Program-made: the position numbers and the translations under genes
Notes under the pieces: model-generated
Told to the model about the DNA's origin: nothing
The model's input: the letters and a program-made list of their open reading frames with translations, nothing else
Databases searched by the model: none
Assembly: GCA_021793945.1 (NCBI GenBank)
Contig: JAJYRT010000088.1
Coordinates: 1-7,626 of the forward strand
DNA: 7,626 bases
Direction: 5' to 3'
Source: Thermoplasmata archaeon
GTDB taxonomy: Archaea > Thermoplasmatota > Thermoplasmata > Thermoplasmatales > Thermoplasmataceae
Shown here: positions 1-5,781 of the stretch, one piece after another
How the letters are laid out: every line of letters begins with the position of its first letter
Position numbering within the stretch: the first letter of the stretch is position 1

Positions 1-111
1 ATAATAAGAAAAGCAATCCCCGAAGCATTTGCGAACGGGATAGAGGGTGTAGGGTTACACCCACGAAGTTTAAGCATCAGACAGATGATAATTTCCAAAG
101 GTGGACGTTAA
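1..111 (+). CDS. possible 3' end of an unrecognised protein gene, cut by the window edge
   Basis: The first plus frame is open from the left edge for 36 codons and stops at a TAA (109-111). Its C-terminus reads ...HPRSLSIRQMIISKGGR. I do not recognise the family. The third plus frame is also open from the edge, to a TGA at 135-137, so frame choice is uncertain and neither may be coding. A short hairpin (113-130) follows the TAA directly and a T7 run lies about 105 bases downstream, which would suit the end of a plus-strand gene converging on mobA. It could equally be noncoding or a decayed mobile-element fragment. Low confidence. Confidence 0.25.
   Translation: MIRKAIPEAFANGIEGVGLHPRSLSIRQMIISKGGR
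45..62. repeat. perfect 7-bp inverted repeat (hairpin)
   Basis: GGGTGTA (45-51) and TACACCC (56-62) are perfect reverse complements around a GGGT loop. The hairpin lies inside the possible left-edge reading frame, so it may be incidental to coding sequence. No T-run follows it on either strand, so it is not an intrinsic terminator. Confidence 0.45.
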
Positions 112-140
112 CATGGTTAGCAGAAACCATAACCTGATGC
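74..140. repeat. nested inverted repeats, possible structured RNA or noncoding fold
   Basis: GCATCAG (74-80) is the perfect reverse complement of CTGATGC (134-140). Between them sits a second perfect hairpin, ATGGTT (113-118) and AACCAT (125-130) around an AGCAGA loop. A 4-bp hairpin, GCAC (139-142) with GTGC (147-150), overlaps the outer stem's right arm and so competes with it. The set could be a small RNA, an RNA 3' end or chance. I cannot match it to RNase P, SRP or a C/D-box guide RNA. Confidence 0.3.
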
Positions 141-216
141 ACCATTGTGCCTGGCTCATTTCATGCTATGTCCAGAACACCTGGTACCTTGCCGAATGTC
201 CAGGATAGGCGAGAGG

Positions 217-223
217 TTTTTTT
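217..223 (+). terminator. T7 run, candidate plus-strand transcription terminator
   Basis: Seven consecutive T on the plus strand follow a G-rich stretch (gagagg). Archaeal RNA polymerase can terminate at oligo-T without a hairpin, so this could end a transcript entering from the left and converging on mobA. No stable hairpin directly precedes it. Confidence 0.3.
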
Positions 224-252
224 GCAGAAACTTTCATTTCAAGGTTTGCCAA

Positions 253-263
253 CACAAACAAAG
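253..263 (-). terminator. T-rich candidate terminator just after mobA
   Basis: On the minus strand the mobA stop is followed within a few bases by a T-rich stretch (CTTTGTTTGTG). This is the first plausible oligo-T-type terminator for the operon. It is interrupted by G residues and therefore weak. Nothing else downstream on the minus strand looks better. Confidence 0.25.
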
Positions 264-265
264 TC

Positions 266-805
266 TCATAGGTTTAATCGCACCAGATCAGAAGGGAAAT
301 TGATATTATCAAAGCAAATCTCGTCCTTTGCTTCGTAATCCATCATGATCCCATTTCCCTCAATAAATCCATGCATTGATTTCCCACCGTTTCCTGCATA
401 TTCTTTGAGAGCTTTCAGGTCTCGTTTCGCATATATGCAATGAAGAGTTTGCAGCACATTGTTGCTGGACCGCGGGCACAATGATTTTCCATCAAATTTA
501 AGAAGCATTGCTGAGACTATGTGCAGACAGATAAATGGCATATCCCCTGCGAAAGCAAATATATCGCCGAATTTCTGTACTGCCATGATGACAGAATCCA
601 GTATGATGCCTCCAGAGTCATCAACAACTATCCTTCCATACGCCGATTCAAAATCCCGGTCCCTTGAAAAAATGATGGTTTCATCGAACAACCCTGATCC
701 GGACAGCTTCCTTGCAATGCCCTCAGTGAGCCCCAATCCGTTTACCAGAACGCTGTGCTTGCCTGGAAATCTTACGCTCCGCTTTACAAATATAACGGCT
801 TTCAT
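266..805 (-). CDS. mobA: MobA-like molybdenum cofactor nucleotidyltransferase
   Basis: This 179-residue protein should transfer a nucleotide, GMP in classical MobA, onto Mo-molybdopterin in the cytoplasm. Visible motifs are an N-terminal strand and loop with RFPGKH at residues 12-17 (place of the nucleotide-binding loop), GDMPFI at 87-92 (metal-binding aspartate loop), LHCIY at 121-125 (where MobA has PLhAlY) and NINFPSDL at 167-174 (MobA-type NxNTPxDL ending). Length is close to small MobA proteins. The usual LAGGxSxRMG signature is replaced by FVKRSVRFPGK, so nucleotide specificity (GTP or CTP) is open. The ATG at 805 overlaps the moeB stop as ATGA, which suggests coupled translation. A longer in-frame extension to 991 exists but would run deep into moeB and adds nothing MobA-like. 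It is the last gene of the operon. Confidence 0.85.
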   Translation of the reverse strand: MKAVIFVKRSVRFPGKHSVLVNGLGLTEGIARKLSGSGLFDETIIFSRDRDFESAYGRIVVDDSGGIILDSVIMAVQKFGDIFAFAGDMPFICLHIVSAMLLKFDGKSLCPRSSNNVLQTLHCIYAKRDLKALKEYAGNGGKSMHGFIEGNGIMMDYEAKDEICFDNINFPSDLVRLNL

Positions 806-1536
806 GGTTTTCCGCATACCGTGCATTTTGGGTTTATCAACGTCCTGACCCGTTCCACGGTGTAATTCCATGTGTCGATATAGACTATGTCCCCATCCAC
901 TTTTTCTCCCATCAGGATCTTGAGGCCCAGGGAAAAAGCCATTGTGCCGATAGCCACTGGGGCGGACGGGAGGATGCCTGCCTGGGCACATCCTATCTCC
1001 TCATTTCCAGAATCGGGATATCCAAGACATGCCGTGCACGAGGTCTCGTGCGGCAGGATGGCCTTGATTGTCCCGAATGTCTCATTAGCCGCAGTCATGA
1101 TCCACGGTATGCCGTTTTTAACAGCATATCTGTTAATTGCGTTCCTTGCGGAGAAATTATCAGTTCCGTCAAAAATCATAGACGGTTTTCCAATGACGGA
1201 TGCATTTTCCCCTGTTAACCTTTCATTTACGACTTCTACCTTCACGGTGTGGTTTATGGCAGATATTCTTTTCTTCAGTGTTTCTGCCTTCTTCCTGCCG
1301 ATATCTGCTTCAACATATTCCACCTGCCTCTGGATATTTGTCAGTGAGACTGTATCGTCGTCGATGAGTACAAGCTCAGCTACCCCTGCACGTGCAAACA
1401 ACTCCGCAGCTATTCCACCAGTGCCCCCGAGTCCTACGACCGCAATGCTCCCTGAGGATATTTTTTTCTGGCCTGAGAGGGAGATCTGGGGAAGAGCCAG
1501 GGTACCGAGATAACGGTCAAATTCAAGGAATGGCAA
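802..1536 (-). CDS. moeB: MoeB/ThiF-family E1-like adenylyltransferase (MoaD activating)
   Basis: This 244-residue enzyme should adenylate the C-terminal glycine of MoaD so that it can be thiocarboxylated. Seen in order: a gQ-type N-terminal helix (residues 16-23), the ATP-binding loop GLGGTG (35-40), acidic D59, NIQRQ with the arginine finger (67-71), RKK at 81-83, and DGTDN (123-127). Two CxxC pairs (C167/C170 and C238/C241) form the structural zinc site, and C183 sits in the catalytic-cysteine region. Length matches MoeB (about 250). The only possible start is TTG at 1536, because an in-frame stop lies two codons upstream, and GGAGG at 1549-1553 precedes it by 12 bases. It overlaps the upstream moeA by 14 bases. 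In archaea such E1-like proteins can also serve SAMP modification and tRNA thiolation, so a second role is possible. Confidence 0.93.
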   Translation of the reverse strand: MPFLEFDRYLGTLALPQISLSGQKKISSGSIAVVGLGGTGGIAAELFARAGVAELVLIDDDTVSLTNIQRQVEYVEADIGRKKAETLKKRISAINHTVKVEVVNERLTGENASVIGKPSMIFDGTDNFSARNAINRYAVKNGIPWIMTAANETFGTIKAILPHETSCTACLGYPDSGNEEIGCAQAGILPSAPVAIGTMAFSLGLKILMGEKVDGDIVYIDTWNYTVERVRTLINPKCTVCGKP

Positions 1537-3367
1537 GGCTGGTCATCGCCTCCTTTGTCGACTTCAGTGGTTGCTCCACAGCCCGCATACTCACGGTTTC
1601 ATTGCAAAGAAGAATTGACTGATGCACCTTGCCAATAGGAATAAATTTAAGTCCATGATTTTCCAGTCTCCTGAATTTCCCAAGGAAGATGTCGTTCTCC
1701 CCGCTTGTCACTGAGGAAAGGCACGCCTCCCGTGTAGGCAGGTAGTTGATAATGTTACCAAACGGTCTTGAATCCCGCCCGGAAGCTGTAAGATAGTTCT
1801 GGAATCCAGATGCAACGGAGTCATTTCCAGAAATGGATACAGTCCGGGTTTTCCCTGCAGAGATGGATTCTATAATGGACTTTACCGTCCCGGCATCATC
1901 CCTGGAATAAAAACCAAATGGGACATCGTATGTTGCTGCACTTGAGTAGTCTCCAAAATTCGAAGGGTCGACCTCTTCTGATCCGGAAACAAGTGCGAAA
2001 TCGGGCTTTATTTCACGAATAAAGTCTGGCACTGAATCCTCTTCCATCTTTATGACTGCTGGCGTGGACTCCATGCTAAGAATAAATTTTTCTGCTATTT
2101 CATCAGGCGATCCAAGGAAGATCGACTCTGGAATCCTCTCAGTGAAAAGGTGTACCTCTACCTTCTCTCCCGCGTCAGCAAATTTTCTATTCCCCTCAAC
2201 TATTGCAAAACCCTCGGCGTCCAGCAGCCGTGAAATCGAACCTGAAGCTCCAGTTACAGGATAGGCCAATATGGAGTTTCCTCTCCTTGCGAGCCTCAGG
2301 ATGATAAGGCTGGTGTAACCTATCCTGATAAGTGTCTTCATCCCCAGCGTGGCTTCGACCGTGCGATCCAGGAGTTTCTCTCCCGACATTCTCTCTATAG
2401 CCGGCAGGAATACTGTCCTGAAAATCATCATTGCCGATACGGGAAATCCCGGAAGGCCATAAATGGGCTTTTGGCCGGACATTGCAAAAACAGTCGGGGT
2501 TCCCGGCTTGACCGAGACACCATGGAAGATAATTCCCGGCCCACAGGCCTCCATTACCCTGTATACAAAATCACCTTCACCGGCAGAAGTCCCACCGCTT
2601 ACGATAACCGCATCGTTTTCGCCAACCATTCTTTCAATGGCACTCTTCGTCTCGCCCAGATCATCCCGGATCAATCCGTATTTTCTCGTGGACACATTCC
2701 GGAAAGCTGACAGTTCAGACTCTACATAAGTGCTGTTAGATTCATAGACCTTGCCGGCTGAAATTGCTTCCCCCGGCTGGATGAGTTCATTGCCAGATGA
2801 GGCTATTCCGATCCTTATTTTCCTGTACACCCTTACTTTCTCTATGCCCGTTGCACACATGACTCCAATCATTCGTGGATCTATAATTGTTCCGCGCCTG
2901 GCGATGATGGCACCTTTCCGAAGATCCTCTCCGGAATGTGCAACGTTTTCCCACCTCGATACACCCCGCCTAAACGTTACTGTCTGTCCGTTCGATGCTG
3001 CGTCCTCGACCATTACTACTGAATCACAAAATGCAGGAATGATTGCTCCGGTTGCGATGTACATGCACTTCCCGGATCCAGGGTGCGTTTTCTTGGGGTC
3101 CCCGATTTCTACTCTTCCGGTTAACGACAGATAGACAGGGTTCTCGGGAGATGCATTGGCAATGTCTGTCGAAATTACAGCATAACCGTCAACTTCCGAT
3201 CTGGTAAATGGGGGAAGAGGGACTTCAGCAAAGATGTCATCGGCTGAAATCCTCCCCGTGCTTTCTGATGTGTGTACAACTTCAATATCACTTACCGGCT
3301 GGGCATGCTTCATGGCAAGTGACACTGCTTCGGAGAATGGAACCAGATTCCTGAAAATTTTCCCCAT
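1523..3367 (-). CDS. moeA: MoeA molybdopterin molybdenumtransferase with C-terminal PBP-like domain
   Basis: This 614-residue cytoplasmic protein should insert molybdate or tungstate into (adenylylated) molybdopterin. Residues 1 to about 408 are a complete MoeA: SEVDGYA (57-63), TGAIIP with DSVVM.E (106-121), SGEDLRKG (145-152), SSGNEL (190-195), SGGTSAGEGDF (257-267), KPGTP (287-291) and GLPGFPVSA (304-312), where many homologues have GLPGNP. From about 410 to 590 there is an extra domain resembling the PBP-like module found behind archaeal MoeA proteins, with FALVSGS (457-463), TREACLSSVTSGENDIFLG (545-563) and GLKFIPIG (572-579). That module is related to oxyanion or substrate-binding folds and might sense metal or ligand (inference). 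GGAGTGA (3373-3379) lies 5 bases before the ATG. The start directly abuts the stop of the upstream moeA, and the last codons overlap moeB. Confidence 0.94.
   Translation of the reverse strand: MGKIFRNLVPFSEAVSLAMKHAQPVSDIEVVHTSESTGRISADDIFAEVPLPPFTRSEVDGYAVISTDIANASPENPVYLSLTGRVEIGDPKKTHPGSGKCMYIATGAIIPAFCDSVVMVEDAASNGQTVTFRRGVSRWENVAHSGEDLRKGAIIARRGTIIDPRMIGVMCATGIEKVRVYRKIRIGIASSGNELIQPGEAISAGKVYESNSTYVESELSAFRNVSTRKYGLIRDDLGETKSAIERMVGENDAVIVSGGTSAGEGDFVYRVMEACGPGIIFHGVSVKPGTPTVFAMSGQKPIYGLPGFPVSAMMIFRTVFLPAIERMSGEKLLDRTVEATLGMKTLIRIGYTSLIILRLARRGNSILAYPVTGASGSISRLLDAEGFAIVEGNRKFADAGEKVEVHLFTERIPESIFLGSPDEIAEKFILSMESTPAVIKMEEDSVPDFIREIKPDFALVSGSEEVDPSNFGDYSSAATYDVPFGFYSRDDAGTVKSIIESISAGKTRTVSISGNDSVASGFQNYLTASGRDSRPFGNIINYLPTREACLSSVTSGENDIFLGKFRRLENHGLKFIPIGKVHQSILLCNETVSMRAVEQPLKSTKEAMTSLAIP
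1549..1553 (-). promoter_or_regulatory. Shine-Dalgarno GGAGG before the TTG start of moeB
   Basis: GGAGG on the minus strand lies 12 bases before TTG (1534-1536), inside the end of the upstream moeA. Because a stop codon in the moeB frame sits at 1543-1545, no upstream start is possible, and the TTG is the only initiation codon that includes the conserved N-terminus. Confidence 0.6.
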
Positions 3368-4561
3368 TCATTTCACTCCATTCAATTCAACCTTAACAGT
3401 CTCTCCGCTATTTATGCCTTCACTGCCCTCTTTTATCGTCAACGTACCAGATGATTCAAGGAGGGTGGAAAGTATTCCCGATCCTGATATTCTCAGCGGG
3501 GAACAAATGTATCCCTCATCGGAGCATTTCAGTTTAACCTTTACGTAGCTCCTTATGCCGGGATCTGCGTTTACTTTGTCGTCGATCCTGGCCCTGACAA
3601 TTACCCTTCTCTTCCTATAGCCGAGCATAAGCTCAAGAAAAGGCCACAGTAAAGCCTCGACAGAAACCAGGGCCGCAACCGGCAGTCCAGAAACAGAAAG
3701 GACAAGCTTTCCTCCTGCATTGAACGCAGATACGGTTCTGCCTGGTTTAATCTTTACTCCACGGAACAGAGTGGTACTCATTGATCCCAGAATCTCCCTG
3801 ACCAGGTCACGTGTTCCGGGTCCGCTGCCTCCAGTAACCACCAGGACATCGCACGATTCGAGGTTCCTGATCACCTGTTCCCTTATGTTCTCTCCAGTGT
3901 CATCAACTACGCCCGCATCTGCGGTCTGAAGGAAAGGCATAGAGAAGTAGGAAAGGATCAACGGCTGGGTAGAGTTTGGTACCCTGCCCGATACAATCTC
4001 GTCCCCTGTGGAAAGGACAGAGAGTATAAAGTTCCTGTAAACACGTATACTGTTGATTTTGCATGCATATGCCGCGGCAAGGTTTTCAGGTTCAATTCGG
4101 GATCCTGCCTTAATGATTACAGAATCGCATCTGAGATCTTCGCCACTCAATGAGACATTCTCCCAGGGCCTTATTGACCTGAGGGCAAATAGGTCATTTC
4201 CCGCCTGAACTGTATCCTCAAACATTATGACACTATCAGCATCTCCAGGAATTTTCTCACCGGTACTCACAGGGACCAATGGGTTTTCCCCTTCGGCCAT
4301 GGGGGAAGAACTCCCGATTTTTACCGGTCTACTTTCTGATGCATTTACAGTGATTTCTGATCTCGTAGCGTAACCGTCAACGGCACTGCGATTGTATTCA
4401 GGGACATTTCTTCCGCAATATACGTCAGTTACGGATATCTTTCCGATGGAATCAGGGACATCAGCTTCCTCAGAGTCTATGGGGGTCCAGTTCTGGGAGA
4501 GAATGATCTCCATAGCCTCGCCATATGATACGTACGATGCCCTCTCCGAACTTCTTGCCAT
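3368..4561 (-). CDS. moeA: second, divergent MoeA paralogue
   Basis: This 397-residue protein has single MoeA length and no extra C-terminal domain. It keeps SAVDGYA (59-65), GEKIPGDADSVIM.E (101-115), SGEDLR (139-144), STGDEIV (184-190) and KPGR (272-275). Two motifs differ from the neighbouring 614-residue MoeA: TGGSGPGTRD (243-252) where GGxSxGexD is usual, and VSGLPVAA (290-297) where LPGNPvSa is usual. It may therefore bind a different ligand, act as a partner of the other MoeA, or handle tungsten versus molybdenum. These are inferences. The ATG at 4561 comes six bases after the moaD stop and is in the same frame as moaD. GGTGA lies only one base before the ATG, an unusually short spacing. 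No other ATG, GTG or TTG nearby would suit the family N-terminus. Confidence 0.92.
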   Translation of the reverse strand: MARSSERASYVSYGEAMEIILSQNWTPIDSEEADVPDSIGKISVTDVYCGRNVPEYNRSAVDGYATRSEITVNASESRPVKIGSSSPMAEGENPLVPVSTGEKIPGDADSVIMFEDTVQAGNDLFALRSIRPWENVSLSGEDLRCDSVIIKAGSRIEPENLAAAYACKINSIRVYRNFILSVLSTGDEIVSGRVPNSTQPLILSYFSMPFLQTADAGVVDDTGENIREQVIRNLESCDVLVVTGGSGPGTRDLVREILGSMSTTLFRGVKIKPGRTVSAFNAGGKLVLSVSGLPVAALVSVEALLWPFLELMLGYRKRRVIVRARIDDKVNADPGIRSYVKVKLKCSDEGYICSPLRISGSGILSTLLESSGTLTIKEGSEGINSGETVKVELNGVK

Positions 4562-4567
4562 GTCACC

Positions 4568-4813
4568 TTATCCGCCGCTGACAGGGGGGAAAAAGTCAAT
4601 TTCATCCCCAGCCTGTAGATTCTCATCATCTGTTGCGAAATTCTCGTTCCTTGCTACTATCATGCTGGATCCATAGCTGGACAGGAGCGGATGCTCATGC
4701 AGGATCATCTTCTTCAGGTCAAGTACTATGGCGCTTTCCTGTAACTCAACTGCTTCCTCGGATTTTCCTGCAAGCTCCCTAAATCTTGCGAAATATTTCA
4801 CTTTCAATAACAT
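4568..4813 (-). CDS. moaD: MoaD, small subunit of molybdopterin synthase (sulfur carrier)
   Basis: This 81-residue ubiquitin-fold sulfur carrier ends in FFPPVSGG, the MoaD signature whose terminal glycine is adenylated by MoeB, converted to a thiocarboxylate and inserted into MoaE. The N-terminus KVKYFARFRELAG (4-16) matches MoaD and the length equals the bacterial protein. The ATG at 4813 is preceded by GGAGGG (4820-4825) at six bases, a strong ribosome site located inside the end of moaA. The reading frames overlap by 35 bases, indicating co-transcription and probably coupling. In archaea, MoaD-type proteins may also serve as SAMP modifiers, but the operon context points to cofactor synthesis. 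Confidence 0.97.
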   Translation of the reverse strand: MLLKVKYFARFRELAGKSEEAVELQESAIVLDLKKMILHEHPLLSSYGSSMIVARNENFATDDENLQAGDEIDFFPPVSGG

Positions 4814-5756
4814 CGGTTTCCCTCCAGTAAGGTTCGCGTCTCTTCACTGCAGTCCTGAATATGTCGTCAAGGCTGCTTTCCCTGTTTTCCTTTCTTATCT
4901 CGTGAATGATATCTGTCAGGTTATCGCTTCGCATGAGGCAGGGTTTCAGCCGGCCGGTTGATGTTAGCCGGATCCGTGTGCAGTTGTTGCAGAAATCAGT
5001 ATTGTGCATTGGCTTTACAAATTCTATGGAGACAGGCTTACCCCGGTTTCTTATGGTATACCTTTCTCTGTTATGCAGTTCGTTCCTCTCTTCGCCCAAA
5101 GCCTGATCGGCTATTTTCCTCTCTATTGGTTCTAGGCTGTAGTGGTATCTCTGGTAATCTTCAGAATCCTCCGCTTCCTTGGTGGTTTCGTATTCAATCA
5201 GCTGAAGTATTGCATCATTTTCTGCGGCGAAGTCGATCATCCTGCCTATGAGATGGACATTAATGTTCTTGAGAACGACGAAATTTATCTTTATGGGACC
5301 GAGTCCAGCATCCCTGGCCGCCTTAATTCCTTCCTCGACTCGATCAAGTGCGTCAACGCCTGTTATGAACTGGAATCCATCCCTTTCAATGGAGTGCATG
5401 GATATGTTAATCCTGTTCAGGCCGGCTTTTTTGAGTTCTGCTGCTTTGTTTACCAGCAGGACCCCGTTGGTGGTCAGGGATATATCACCGGAAATGTGCC
5501 TTCTCACCCGGGCAACTATTTCCACTATGTCTCTCCGCATCAGTGGTTCTCCGCCCGTGAACTTAATCTTGTTTACGCCCCATTTTGCAGCGATCTCCAC
5601 GACCCGTTCTATTTCAGTAGCCTTCATTTCAGAGGAATTTACCTCTGTGCCTTCCATGTGACAGAAAAAACAGTGGAAATTGCATGTGGTGTTCACCTGA
5701 ATTCTCATGCTTTTCACGGGTCTGCCGAAATCGTCAACTAGCATCAGAATAGCCAT
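4779..5756 (-). CDS. moaA: MoaA, GTP 3',8-cyclase (radical SAM)
   Basis: MoaA performs the first step of molybdopterin synthesis, cyclising GTP with S-adenosylmethionine. The 325-residue product has the radical-SAM cluster motif C25-x3-C29-x2-C32, the SAM-binding FTGGEP (66-71), and a second FeS cluster motif C256-x2-C259-x13-C273 within NNCTRIRLT. R261 and R263 are placed as the GTP-contacting arginines of bacterial MoaA. The protein ends in IFRKI, so the C-terminal Gly-Gly of bacterial MoaA is absent. The first ATG is at 5756. A second ATG at 5744 (321 residues) starts MLVDDFGRPVKS, which fits the usual beginning of archaeal MoaA better. Neither has a Shine-Dalgarno sequence. The gene lies 25 bases after the transporter gene and overlaps moaD by 35 bases. 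Confidence 0.96.
   Translation of the reverse strand: MAILMLVDDFGRPVKSMRIQVNTTCNFHCFFCHMEGTEVNSSEMKATEIERVVEIAAKWGVNKIKFTGGEPLMRRDIVEIVARVRRHISGDISLTTNGVLLVNKAAELKKAGLNRINISMHSIERDGFQFITGVDALDRVEEGIKAARDAGLGPIKINFVVLKNINVHLIGRMIDFAAENDAILQLIEYETTKEAEDSEDYQRYHYSLEPIERKIADQALGEERNELHNRERYTIRNRGKPVSIEFVKPMHNTDFCNNCTRIRLTSTGRLKPCLMRSDNLTDIIHEIRKENRESSLDDIFRTAVKRREPYWRETDVIESEIFRKI
4820..4825 (-). promoter_or_regulatory. Shine-Dalgarno GGAGGG of moaD
   Basis: GGAGGG is separated from the moaD ATG by six bases and is located within the last codons of moaA. It fixes the ATG at 4813 as the start rather than the in-frame GTG at 4801. Confidence 0.7.
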
Positions 5757-5761
5757 GCAAT

Positions 5762-5775
5762 CTTAATATCAAAAC
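5762..5775 (-). promoter_or_regulatory. possible weak internal promoter before moaA
   Basis: The 25-base gap between the transporter and moaA carries TTTTGATATTAAG on the minus strand, with TATTAA at 5763-5768. A transcript starting about 25 bases downstream would begin near the second moaA ATG (5744) and be nearly leaderless, which would explain why moaA has no ribosome site. The match to a TATA box is modest and the region may simply be an intergenic gap. Confidence 0.3.
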
Positions 5776-5781
5776 TTTCTG

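Noticed and set aside
85..137. C/D-box guide RNA (ATGATAA at 85-91 as box C, CTGA at 134-137 as box D)
   Set aside because: Box C is imperfect, there are no internal C'/D' boxes, and the CTGA is used in the longer inverted repeat, so the terminal stem would be only three pairs.
228..247. AAACTTT/AAGGTTT hairpin as an intrinsic terminator
   Set aside because: The T-run precedes the hairpin on the plus strand and an A-run follows it on the minus strand, which is the wrong order for either direction.
147..338. 63-codon plus-strand frame at the left side
   Set aside because: It overlaps the end of mobA, contains the T7 run, has no ribosome site and resembles no family.
806..991. N-terminal extension of MobA to an upstream ATG
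   Set aside because: The extra 62 residues are rich in Pro, Gly, His and Arg, run inside moeB, and lie before the conserved first strand of the MobA fold. The ATGA junction at 802-805 is a much better start.
887..1513. 208-codon plus-strand open frame antisense to moeB
   Set aside because: It is a codon-bias shadow of moeB, which has clear family motifs. The antisense translation is low in complexity and shows no domain.
5142..5741. 199-codon plus-strand open frame antisense to moaA
   Set aside because: moaA on the other strand has complete radical-SAM and second-cluster motifs. The antisense product has no recognisable feature or ribosome site.
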